Assembly (NCBI GenBank): GCA_009720755.1
Contig: WNKV01000001.1
Location: forward strand, 310,001 to 374,000
Direction: 5' to 3'
Origin: Rhodoplanes serenus
Lineage (GTDB): Bacteria > Pseudomonadota > Alphaproteobacteria > Rhizobiales > Xanthobacteraceae
Length of the DNA: 64,000 nt
A program made the position numbers and the translations under genes. This document shows positions 27,168 through 35,110 of the stretch, one piece after another. Under the pieces are notes generated by a model. It was given only the letters and a program-made list of their open reading frames with translations. It did no database searches and was not told the DNA's origin. Each line of letters opens with the position of its first letter. Within the stretch, counting starts at the first letter, position 1.

Positions 27168-28079
27168 TTGAACGCAGATCCCTACAACGTCCTCGGCGTC
27201 AAGAAGGACGCTAGTCAGGACGACATTCAGAAGGCCTACCGCAAGCTTGCCAAGAAGCTGCACCCCGACCTCAACCCCGGCAACAAGCAGGCAGAGGAGC
27301 AATTCAAAGCCGTTTCAGCGGCTTACGATCTCCTGAGCGATCCGGAAAAGCGCGCGCGATTCGATCGTGGCGAGATCGACGCCTCGGGCCAGGAGCGGCC
27401 GCGGCAGCGCTACTATCGGGATTTTGCCGGCGGGGCGGCCGGTGACCATCCTTATGCATCATCAGAAGGATTTTCCGATTTCAGCGACGAGGGTGATCTT
27501 TTTTCCAGCCTGTTCGGCCGGGGCGGCCGGATGAACCTGAAGATGCGCGGGCAGGATGTGCATTACCGCCTGCCCGTCGAGTTCCTGGAGGCGGTCAATG
27601 GTGCGACGCGACGCATCACGCTCTCGGACGGCTCCACCGTCGATGTTACCGTCCCGCCCGGCGCGCGTGACGGCCAGCTTCTGCGGCTTGCCGGCAAGGG
27701 GGGCGCGGGGATCGGCGGCGGTCCGCCGGGCGACGCGTTTGTTGAAATTGTTGTGAAGCCACATCCGCTGTTCACGCGCAAAGATGACGATATCCATCTG
27801 GAATTGCCGGTCTCGCTCACCGAAGCCGTGCTGGGCGGTAAGATTTCCGTTCCCACACCGACGGGAGCCGTGTCGATGAACGTCCCAAAGGGCTCCAACA
27901 CGGGCACGGTTCTGCGCCTGCGCGGCAAGGGTGTCGCGCGTTCGAACGGGACGCGGGGGGACGAGTATGTGAAACTAAAGGTGGTCCTGCCGGAGAAGCC
28001 CGATCCCGAGTTGGAGAAGTTCGTTCAAAGTTGGACCGCTGGCAAAGCCCACGATCCCCGCCGCGGCATGGAGGCGTAG
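27168..28079 (+). CDS. cbpA: CbpA/DnaJ-type co-chaperone
   Basis: The roughly 303-residue J-domain protein has [23 protein letters not shown] followed by the essential HPD in LHPDLNPG, a Gly/Phe-rich linker ([16 protein letters not shown]) and two DnaJ C-terminal beta domains ([34 protein letters not shown]). There is no zinc-finger, so it is CbpA-like rather than DnaJ. It stimulates DnaK ATPase, and a dnaK copy lies in the same island. The start is uncertain: TTG 27168 fits the family, while an ATG-like start would be 33 codons earlier. Confidence 0.88.
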   Translation: MNADPYNVLGVKKDASQDDIQKAYRKLAKKLHPDLNPGNKQAEEQFKAVSAAYDLLSDPEKRARFDRGEIDASGQERPRQRYYRDFAGGAAGDHPYASSEGFSDFSDEGDLFSSLFGRGGRMNLKMRGQDVHYRLPVEFLEAVNGATRRITLSDGSTVDVTVPPGARDGQLLRLAGKGGAGIGGGPPGDAFVEIVVKPHPLFTRKDDDIHLELPVSLTEAVLGGKISVPTPTGAVSMNVPKGSNTGTVLRLRGKGVARSNGTRGDEYVKLKVVLPEKPDPELEKFVQSWTAGKAHDPRRGMEA

Positions 28080-28430
28080 ATGCTCCATATCCCAGAATTT
28101 GTTTTGCGCTTGAAGGTGAGCCAGGACGTTGTCGAGACGTGGGTTGAGGAAGGATGGCTACGCCCGCAAAGAACCGACCAAGGACTGGCCTTTACGGAAA
28201 TGGACATGTCCCGCGCGCAAATGATTCGCGATTTGCGCGAAGATCTGGGCGTCAACGAAGAAGGCATCGCCATCGTTCTCGATCTGATCGACCAGATGCA
28301 CGGTCTCAGAAAGACGCTGCGCGAATTGTGCGAAGCCGTCGGCGTCCAGTCGCCCGAGCTGCAACAACGTATCCTTGCCGATATGCGCAGCCGGCGGCCG
28401 ATACCGATGAAAGGCCCGGAGACCCCATGA
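28080..28430 (+). CDS. cbpM: Chaperone modulator CbpM
   Basis: The 116-residue MerR-like helical protein has FVLRLKVSQDVVETWVEEGWLRP and MDMSRAQMIRDLREDLGVNEEGIAIVLDLIDQMHGLRKTLREL, both characteristic. CbpM binds the J-domain of CbpA and inhibits its action on DnaK. The ATG follows directly on the cbpA stop codon, indicating coupled expression and fixed stoichiometry. Confidence 0.9.
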   Translation: MLHIPEFVLRLKVSQDVVETWVEEGWLRPQRTDQGLAFTEMDMSRAQMIRDLREDLGVNEEGIAIVLDLIDQMHGLRKTLRELCEAVGVQSPELQQRILADMRSRRPIPMKGPETP

Positions 28431-28477
28431 GCACGCTCGATCCGTTACCATTTGGGACGCGCCATGCAGTTCAGTAA
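28427..28477 (+). CDS. Possible 16-codon coupling ORF before ftsH
   Basis: An ATG overlaps the cbpM stop (ATGA) and opens a 16-codon frame ([16 protein letters not shown]) that runs through the ftsH start codon and stops at 28477. Ribosomes ending here could restart at the ftsH ATG at 28464. It may equally be chance. Confidence 0.25.
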   Translation: MSTLDPLPFGTRHAVQ

Positions 28478-30344
28478 GGAAACGACTTTCAACATCTGGT
28501 ATGTGGTTGCGGCCGTTTTCGGCGTTCTGTTGATTCAGCATTTCTGGATCGAGAGCCAGCGCGTCGAGCCGATCCCCTATAGCGAATTCGAGCGTTATCT
28601 CGATGATGGAAAGATCAACAACATCGTCGTCGGCAATCAGTTCATCCGCGGTTACTTCAAAGAGCCGCGCGACGGTCGCACGCAATTTGTGACCACGCGG
28701 GTCGATCCGGCTTTGGCCCAGAAGCTTGCTGAAAAGGGCGTGCGCTTTACTGGGGCCGTCGAAAGCACCTTACTTCGCGATATCCTCTCATGGGTTCTGC
28801 CCATCCTGCTCTTCTTCGGCCTGTGGATGTTCGTGTTTCGGCGAGTAGCGGAGAAGCAGGGGCTGGGCAACTTTCTGCCGATCGGCAAGAGCAAGGCCAA
28901 GGTCTATGTCGAGAAAGATATCAAGGTCACGTTCAACGACGTCGCTGGCGTCGATGAAGCCAAGGAAGAACTGAAGGAGGTCGTCGCCTTCCTGCGGGCG
29001 CCGCAGGAATACGGCCGGCTTGGTGCGCGTATCCCGAAGGGCGTCCTTCTGGTGGGACCGCCGGGTACGGGCAAGACGTTGCTGGCACGCGCGATCGCGG
29101 GCGAGGCCGGCGTGCCGTTTTTATCGATCAACGGCTCCGAATTCGTGGAAATGTTCGTCGGCGTTGGTGCGGCGCGCGTGCGCGACCTGTTCGAGCAGGC
29201 AAGAAGCATGGCACCCTGCATCATTTTCATCGACGAGCTGGATGCGCTGGGCAAGGCGCGCGGCGCATTTCCGGCCGTCGGCGGTCACGACGAGCGCGAA
29301 CAGACGCTCAATCAGCTTCTGGTCGAGCTCGACGGCTTCGATCCGGCGCAGGGCATCGTACTTCTGGCCGCCACCAACCGCCCGGAAATCCTCGATCCCG
29401 CTCTGTTACGCGCCGGCCGCTTCGATCGACAGGTTCTCATCGACCGTCCCGACAAGACCGGCCGCGTCCAAATTCTGAAGGTGCACATGCGGAAAGTGAC
29501 CTTGGCCGAGGATGTCGACCCAGAAAAGATCGCAGCTCTGACCACGGGATTCACTGGTGCCGACCTCGCCAATCTGGTTAACGAGGCCGCCCTCCTGGCC
29601 ACCCGCCGGGGCGCGTCGGCGGTTGCCATGCAGGATTTTACGGCCGGCATCGAGCGCATCGTCGCCGGTCTGGAAAAGAAGAATCGGCTGCTCAACCCGA
29701 ACGAGCGAAAGGTTGTTGCCTATCACGAGATGGGCCATGCGCTGGTTGCACTCGCGATTTCCAAAACCGATGCCGTTCACAAGGTCTCGATCATTCCACG
29801 CGGGGTAGGCGCGCTTGGCTATACGATCCAGCGGCCGACCGAGGACCGCTATTTAATGACCCGCGACGAACTCGAAGCCAAAATCGCTGTTCTGTTGGGC
29901 GGGCGTGCTGCCGAGAAATTGGTGTTCGGAAAGCTTTCGACCGGCGCCGCCGACGATCTCGCCAAGGTGACCGACATTGCCCGCAATATGGTGGTGCGCT
30001 ACGGCATGGACGAAACCCTCGGCTATGTCGTGTACGAACCCGAACGGCCTTCCTTCTTGGGCAATGTGCCAGGACAGGCGCCGAGCGAGCGTCAATTCAG
30101 CGAAACGACGGCTGAAGCGATCGACGCTGCCGTGAAATCGATCGTCCATGCCGTGTTCGATCGGACAACCGTAATCCTTACCGCCAACCGTGATGTTCTG
30201 GAGCGCTGCGTCAAATCCTTGCTCGAAAAAGAGACGTTGAACGAAGACGAACTGCGCGAGCTTACCCGCGATCTGCGTTCGCCTGGCACTCAGGCCATGG
30301 CCGCGCCGGCCATGACGGCCGCCGCTCAAGCCGCGAGGGCATGA
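28464..30344 (+). CDS. ftsH: ATP-dependent zinc metalloprotease FtsH
   Basis: The 626-residue membrane AAA+ protease has two N-terminal membrane helices (about 10-27 and 105-125) around a periplasmic segment, Walker A GPPGTGKT near residue 200, Walker [12 protein letters not shown], the second region of homology ([19 protein letters not shown]) and the zinc site HEMGH near 421. It degrades misfolded membrane proteins and short-lived regulators. Bacteria of this group carry a housekeeping ftsH elsewhere, so this is an extra island copy, as in heat-resistance islands. The first ATG of the frame is 28452; 28464 fits the usual start. Confidence 0.95.
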   Translation: MQFSKETTFNIWYVVAAVFGVLLIQHFWIESQRVEPIPYSEFERYLDDGKINNIVVGNQFIRGYFKEPRDGRTQFVTTRVDPALAQKLAEKGVRFTGAVESTLLRDILSWVLPILLFFGLWMFVFRRVAEKQGLGNFLPIGKSKAKVYVEKDIKVTFNDVAGVDEAKEELKEVVAFLRAPQEYGRLGARIPKGVLLVGPPGTGKTLLARAIAGEAGVPFLSINGSEFVEMFVGVGAARVRDLFEQARSMAPCIIFIDELDALGKARGAFPAVGGHDEREQTLNQLLVELDGFDPAQGIVLLAATNRPEILDPALLRAGRFDRQVLIDRPDKTGRVQILKVHMRKVTLAEDVDPEKIAALTTGFTGADLANLVNEAALLATRRGASAVAMQDFTAGIERIVAGLEKKNRLLNPNERKVVAYHEMGHALVALAISKTDAVHKVSIIPRGVGALGYTIQRPTEDRYLMTRDELEAKIAVLLGGRAAEKLVFGKLSTGAADDLAKVTDIARNMVVRYGMDETLGYVVYEPERPSFLGNVPGQAPSERQFSETTAEAIDAAVKSIVHAVFDRTTVILTANRDVLERCVKSLLEKETLNEDELRELTRDLRSPGTQAMAAPAMTAAAQAARA

Positions 30345-30347
30345 CCG

Positions 30348-31086
30348 ATGTTTCCGATCCAAAATGGCGTTCCGCACCGCAGCGCACCTTTTGTCACCTG
30401 GAGTCTGATCGCCACAAACGTGGCCGTGTTCCTCTACCAAGTCAGTCTCTCGCCGCCAGCACTCGATCGATTTCTCGTGGACTACGCGCTTATTCCGGGA
30501 CGTTATTTCGTTCCTCTGCCTTTCGTGCCCGAACCCACGCTTTCGGATTATCTGCCGTTTGCAACCCAATATGTTCCTGCATGGCGGATGGCTGCATCTG
30601 ATCTTGAACATGTGGACCCTGTTTCTGTTCGGGCCGACGGTCGAAGATCGAATGGGAGGAGCCCGTTATTTGCTTTTCTATTTGTTTTGCGGGATCGCGG
30701 CCTCGACAGCGCATGCGTATTTTAATGCAACATCGTTTGTTCCGGCTTTGGGCGCCTCCGGTGCGATCGCCGGCGTCATCGGCGCCTTCGTCCGTCTCTT
30801 TCCGCTGGCGAATTTGATCGTCGTCATTCCGATCTTCTTCTTTCCGTTCTTTTTTGAAGTTCCGGCACTCTTGTTCGCCGGACTGTGGTTTTTGATGCAA
30901 TTCGTGCAAGGAACGATCGAACTTGTCAGTCCTTCGGCGGGGGGAGGTATCGCGTGGTGGGCGCATATCGGCGGATTCATCGCGGGGGTGTTGCTGACAT
31001 CCGTTTTGACGCAGCCGCGGCGAACTTATCGGAAATACTACCTTGACGAGGGAATCTATGGTTTCACGCCCAATGGCCGACGCTGA
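30348..31086 (+). pseudogene. Rhomboid-family intramembrane protease, frameshifted
   Basis: The first frame (30348 on) gives FPIQNGVPHRSAPFVTWSLI and a first membrane helix up to LSDYLPFAT. From about 30570 the match continues in the next frame with MFLHGGWLHLILNMWTLFLFGPTVEDRMG. The catalytic Ser lies in ALGASGAIAG and the His in AWWAHIGGF. Removing one C of the CCC at about 30569 would restore a roughly 245-residue protein. It is in the ftsH transcription unit, four bases downstream. If functional it would cleave membrane-spanning proteins. Confidence 0.82.
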
Positions 31087-31107
31087 GCAATCCGGAGATC
31101 TGCCTTC

Positions 31108-31938
31108 ATGAGCATCAACGACATCTTCTGGCTGTTCTTCATGTTCACTATGCTGCAGCCGTTGCTTCGGCAACGCATGCTGGAGGCCATGCGAACGCGA
31201 AAGATCGCGCAGATCGAGCGGGATCGGAACTCGCGCGTCATCCTGCTTGTGCATCGGCAAGAAACAATGCGGCTGCTCGGCTTCCCGCTGATGCGTTACA
31301 TCGACGTGAACGACTCCGAGGATGTGCTTCGCGCCATTCATATGACCGATGACGATGTGCCGCTCGACATCGTGCTGCACACGCCGGGCGGACTGGTGCT
31401 GGCTGCGTTGCAGATCGCGCGCGCCATCCGCGCGCACAAGGCGAAAGTGACCGTTTTCGTGCCTCATTACGCGATGTCCGGCGGTACGCTCATTGCACTC
31501 GCAGCCGATGAGATCGTCATGTGCCGGCACTCTGTGCTCGGCCCGATCGATCCGCAGCTCGGGCAATCGCCCGCGGCCTCTTTGCTTAAGGTGATCGAGC
31601 AGAAGCCGATTGCGGAGATCGACGACCAGACCCTGGTTCTTGCCGATGTCGGCCGCAAGGCGATTGCCCAGGTTAAAGCTGCTGCCAAGGAACTCCTGAC
31701 GGATAAAATGCCCGAGGATAAGGCCGAAGCGCTCGCTGAAAAATTATCGACCGGACAATGGACGCACGACTATCCGATTTCGCCGACGGAGGCCAAAGAC
31801 TTGGGCCTGCCTGTCAGCACGAACATGCCGGACGCAGTGCTCGAACTGATGACGCTTTATCCCCAGCCGGTACGGTCGCAAGGGGGCGGCGTCGAATATC
31901 TTCCGGTGCCGCGACAGAAGGAAGCGTTGCGAAAGTAA
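31108..31938 (+). CDS. SDH-family Clp-fold serine protease, membrane-anchored
   Basis: The 276-residue protein has an N-terminal membrane segment (INDIFWLFFMFTMLQPLL) and a Clp/crotonase fold similar to SppA and the SDH proteinase family: VPLDIVLHTPGGLVLAALQIARAI, the nucleophile Ser in YAMSGGTLIALAADEIVM, and VLGPIDPQLG downstream with the conserved Asp. Such proteins are thought to act in membrane protein quality control. It is the fourth protease-type gene of the island's rightward unit. Confidence 0.82.
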   Translation: MSINDIFWLFFMFTMLQPLLRQRMLEAMRTRKIAQIERDRNSRVILLVHRQETMRLLGFPLMRYIDVNDSEDVLRAIHMTDDDVPLDIVLHTPGGLVLAALQIARAIRAHKAKVTVFVPHYAMSGGTLIALAADEIVMCRHSVLGPIDPQLGQSPAASLLKVIEQKPIAEIDDQTLVLADVGRKAIAQVKAAAKELLTDKMPEDKAEALAEKLSTGQWTHDYPISPTEAKDLGLPVSTNMPDAVLELMTLYPQPVRSQGGGVEYLPVPRQKEALRK

Positions 31939-31991
31939 CTTAAACAGGCGTGGTCAGAGAAAAGCCGGTGGCGCAGCGGACGGAGTCAACT

Positions 31992-32480
31992 ATGAAATTG
32001 CTCGAACATTTGGACATCAAGACCACGCAATGGGAGGTCGCCAGCGTCTACGAGAAATTCGAGCAAGTGGTCGTTCTCATTCTGACCGGCTTGATCATCG
32101 TCGTTATCGCCTCCGCGGTCTGGCATCTGGCAATTAAGATCCTATTCGGCCTCGTCCTGGCCAGTTTTGATCCGACAGATCCTGCTGTTTTTCAGACAGT
32201 GTTTGGCATGATGTTTACCGTCATCATCGCCTTGGAATTCAAACATTCCATCCTAATCATGGTGAAGCGGGAACAAAGCGTCGTGCAGGTGCGCACGGTC
32301 GTCCTGATTGCCATGCTCGCGGTGATCCGGAAATTCATCATCATCGATTTGTCATCCGCTACGGCCAATCAAATGTTTGCGCTGGCGGCGGGCGTCATCG
32401 CTCTTGGCGCCGTCTATTGGCTCGTGCGCGATCAGGACCGAAAGGCCGAGATCGCAGAGCGTGAGAGGCCGGCAACATGA
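31992..32480 (+). CDS. psiE: PsiE-like membrane protein
   Basis: The 162-residue protein has four hydrophobic segments and matches the phosphate-starvation-inducible PsiE family: FEQVVVLILTGLIIVVIASAVW, VFQTVFGMMFTVIIALEFKHSI and VVQVRTVVLIAMLAVIRKFIIIDL. Its function is unknown, though it is a regular member of stress-tolerance islands. ATG 31992 has GGAG seven bases upstream. The stop overlaps the thioredoxin start (ATGA). Confidence 0.88.
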   Translation: MKLLEHLDIKTTQWEVASVYEKFEQVVVLILTGLIIVVIASAVWHLAIKILFGLVLASFDPTDPAVFQTVFGMMFTVIIALEFKHSILIMVKREQSVVQVRTVVLIAMLAVIRKFIIIDLSSATANQMFALAAGVIALGAVYWLVRDQDRKAEIAERERPAT

Positions 32481-32917
32481 GTCAACACGTCACGCATATC
32501 GTTTGTCCTCATTGCGATGCCGTCAACCGCATCCCTGCGGACAAGCCGGCCAAAGAGGCCAAATGCGGCCGCTGTCATCGTGCGCTCTTCGACGGTCATC
32601 CGGCGGAGGTCATCGGCGAACGGCTGGAGAAGCATATCAAGTCAAATGAGATACCGGTCGTCGTCGATTTCTGGGCGCCGTGGTGCGGACCATGCCGCAT
32701 GATGGCGCCGGCCTACGAGCGCACTGCGGGACAACTGGAGCCGAACGCGCGGTTGCTGAAGTTGAACACCGAGAATGATCCAAGCGCTGCGGAGCGTTAC
32801 GACATAAGATCGATTCCCACCCTGATTATGTTTCGTAACGGCCAGATCGTAGATCGCGTGAGCGGCGCCATGGATGAACGCCGCCTTCAGCAATGGATCG
32901 CGTCGCACGCGCATTGA
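32477..32917 (+). CDS. trxC: Thioredoxin 2 (zinc-binding)
   Basis: The 146-residue protein has an N-terminal zinc ribbon with CPHC and CGRC, then a thioredoxin domain with the redox site WCGPC and cis-Pro in SIPTLIMF. It reduces disulfides in the cytoplasm and is typically induced by oxidative stress. It overlaps psiE by four bases. Confidence 0.95.
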   Translation: MSQHVTHIVCPHCDAVNRIPADKPAKEAKCGRCHRALFDGHPAEVIGERLEKHIKSNEIPVVVDFWAPWCGPCRMMAPAYERTAGQLEPNARLLKLNTENDPSAAERYDIRSIPTLIMFRNGQIVDRVSGAMDERRLQQWIASHAH

Positions 32918-33124
32918 GTGCCTTAACGCGCTAAAAATGAGAGTATGCAAATGGCAAGGAAACCTGAACCGGATCCTCCTGAAACCGATGACGATCCTGT
33001 CCTTGAAGCGGACATCGAGTCGTTTCCCGCCAGCGATCCGCCGGGCTGGATTCCGGCGCGAATCGGTCCTGCGGTGCCCATCCCGGCCGAAAAGTTGTCA
33101 AGCAAGCGACTTCAGGAGGTAACC

Positions 33125-33607
33125 ATGCATGACACCCGAATCGATTTGCCATCCAACGTTCGTGGAACCGCCATCGGATTGCTTCAGGCACGATTGACGG
33201 ACGCCGTCGACCTCGCAAGCCAGGCCAAACAGGCTCATTGGAACGTCAGGGGACCAAGCTTTATAGCGCTGCACGAACTGTTCGATCAGGTCGCAACGAC
33301 CGTGCGTGAGCATGCAGACATAATTGCCGAACGAATCGTAGCGCTCGGCGGCACGGCAGAGGGCACGGCGCGCGTTGCCGCCAAACAATCGACGCTTAAG
33401 GAATACCCACTCGAGATTATCGATGGGCGCGCCCATGTTTCCGCACTTGCTGATGCACTCGCTGCGTTTGGCGCGAATGTCCGTCGCAACATCGACGAGG
33501 CGGTTGAGGCGGGCGACCAGGGGACGGCCGACTTATTCACTGAGGTCTCCAGAAGTATCGACAAAACATTGTGGTTTGTCGAGGCCCATGGTCAGGCCAA
33601 GGCGTGA
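33125..33607 (+). CDS. dps: Dps-family DNA-binding ferritin, with possible N-terminal extension
   Basis: The 160-residue four-helix protein has the Dps ferroxidase pattern: QAKQAHWNVRGPSFIALHELFDQV and REHADIIAERIVALGG. It stores iron, removes peroxide and coats DNA. AGGAGGT five bases before 33125 marks a strong start. The same frame is open back to ATGs at 32945 and 32951, adding about 60 acidic, Pro-rich residues with ESFPASDPPGW, a motif I associate with separate small proteins. Either two products or a true fusion is possible. An inverted repeat (33625-33632/33648-33655) follows the stop. Confidence 0.88.
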   Translation: MHDTRIDLPSNVRGTAIGLLQARLTDAVDLASQAKQAHWNVRGPSFIALHELFDQVATTVREHADIIAERIVALGGTAEGTARVAAKQSTLKEYPLEIIDGRAHVSALADALAAFGANVRRNIDEAVEAGDQGTADLFTEVSRSIDKTLWFVEAHGQAKA

Positions 33608-33729
33608 TCTTTCGTGAAAAGACTGCAGGCGCTGAAGGAGACACCGTGCGCCTGCCCCTTGCGGCTCAGCGCCGCCAACAGGTGATATGACTGTTTTCGT
33701 TCAACCGGCCAGCGGAGACGCCCCTGTCC

Positions 33730-34653
33730 ATGACAGCAGACTTAGGTCAAAACGCCAGTCACTTCAGCTGGAATATCGTCACGCGCAACCTGCACGGACA
33801 CCCGTTTTTGCGAGAGAAACTTTACAGCAAAATTCGCGCTCTCGAACAGCATCTGCAACGTTTTCCCCCGGATGCTGTGCATCTTCTTATTGAACTCGAC
33901 CGGCACGCGCGCAAGGAGGAGCATCGGGCCGTTCTTACGCTCCGGCTGCCGTCGCACATCTTGCATGCTGACAAGTCGGCAAAGTCAGCTATCACCGCAT
34001 TGACGCATGCGGTAAAGGCGCTTCTGCAAGAACTAAAGGCTCTCAAAGAGAAGATGCGGGAAGAGCCGCAATGGAAACGCAAAGCGAGGCGCAAGAAGCT
34101 GTCATTTGCGTCCGGACCAAGCGAAGGTGGCGCGGTACCGCAAAGCGCCGCCGAAATCCGCGAAGCTTTCGTTGAAGGTCACCGCAGCCGGTTGACACGG
34201 TTCGCGCGCAGAGCTGTCAATCGCATTCCTAGCCAAGATGAGTCAGTCACCGATCGAGAGCTTGCGGAATTGGTTGGGGAGGCAAAAGACAAGCTTGCGG
34301 CTTTATCGAAGCGCCAAAAGCTGACAAATGATCGCGCGCATCTCTATCGCCTCGTCCGCAAGGCCATCGCACAGCGCGGCAGCGGCTCGCGAAAAGGGCA
34401 TCCTCCGATCGCGCCCTCATCGCTTACCGGAGAAGCCTCTCCGAAATCCGGTTTGTTGTCGGCGATGGATCAGGTGCTAGCTACGTTATCCCCTTTCGAG
34501 CAAGAAGTGTTCGATTTGCATTACGTCGAAGGCTTTGAGACGGACGAGATCGCGATGGTCACCCGAAAGCCAGAGAAACAAGTCAAGGATGCTCTTGATG
34601 TCATCGAGAATCAAATTCGTCGGAGTCTGCGCTCGGAGCCGGTTGAGACATAG
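33730..34653 (+). CDS. HPF/RaiA-like domain fused to sigma-70-like regions
   Basis: The 307-residue protein has residues about 8-105 following the beta-alpha-beta-beta-beta-alpha pattern of ribosome hibernation factors (HPFLREKLYSKIRALEQHL, then VHLLIELDRH, RAVLTLRLPSHILHADKSAKSAITALTHAVKALLQEL). A basic linker (WKRKARRKK) follows. The last part contains SAMDQVLATLSPFEQEVFDLHYVEGFETDEIAMVTRK, a sigma-70 region 4 helix-turn-helix; residues about 150-215 could be a degenerate region 2. It lies between dps and hsp20-lon. A second, related gene is at 63067. I infer a link between ribosome state and transcription; no function is established. Confidence 0.75.
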   Translation: MTADLGQNASHFSWNIVTRNLHGHPFLREKLYSKIRALEQHLQRFPPDAVHLLIELDRHARKEEHRAVLTLRLPSHILHADKSAKSAITALTHAVKALLQELKALKEKMREEPQWKRKARRKKLSFASGPSEGGAVPQSAAEIREAFVEGHRSRLTRFARRAVNRIPSQDESVTDRELAELVGEAKDKLAALSKRQKLTNDRAHLYRLVRKAIAQRGSGSRKGHPPIAPSSLTGEASPKSGLLSAMDQVLATLSPFEQEVFDLHYVEGFETDEIAMVTRKPEKQVKDALDVIENQIRRSLRSEPVET

Positions 34654-34690
34654 GAAGACAGCACCGAAGCGGTGTTAGGGGGTCAGATCC

Positions 34691-35110
34691 ATGGCATTTG
34701 GCGAAATCGAGCGGTGGATGTGGGCGGATGCTTGTGAGCTCCTGGCTCGCGCGGAGCGCCTTCATCGTCAATTTTTCACGCCTCTTGCCGTCGAAGGCAC
34801 AATCGGTTGGTCGCCGCCCGTCGACTTGTATGAGACGGAAAACGAATTCATTGCACTGATCGCGTTGCCGGGCGTGGCCCCGGGCGATGTCGAGATCAGT
34901 GTCCTGGGGCGGACGCTTGAAGTGCGTGGCCATCGTCGACTGCCGGCATTAGTCAGAGGCGCGGCCATTCATCGGCTCGAGATTCCTCAGGGACGTTTTT
35001 TGCTTCGGTTCAACTTGCCCGAGGCGGGCTCAGCGCTCGCGGCGCAGGGTTTTGAGGATGGCTGTCTCCTTCTCCGTCTCGCAAAATCGGCACAAGGCGC
35101 GAAACGATGA
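34691..35110 (+). CDS. Hsp20-like small heat-shock protein
   Basis: The 139-residue protein has an alpha-crystallin domain: SPPVDLYETENEFIALIALPGVAPGDVEISVLGRTLEVRGHRR. The C-terminal strand reads AQGFEDGCLLLRLAK in place of the usual n-GVL motif, so it is a divergent member. Its stop overlaps the lon start (ATGA), so it may hand substrates to Lon. Confidence 0.88.
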   Translation: MAFGEIERWMWADACELLARAERLHRQFFTPLAVEGTIGWSPPVDLYETENEFIALIALPGVAPGDVEISVLGRTLEVRGHRRLPALVRGAAIHRLEIPQGRFLLRFNLPEAGSALAAQGFEDGCLLLRLAKSAQGAKR

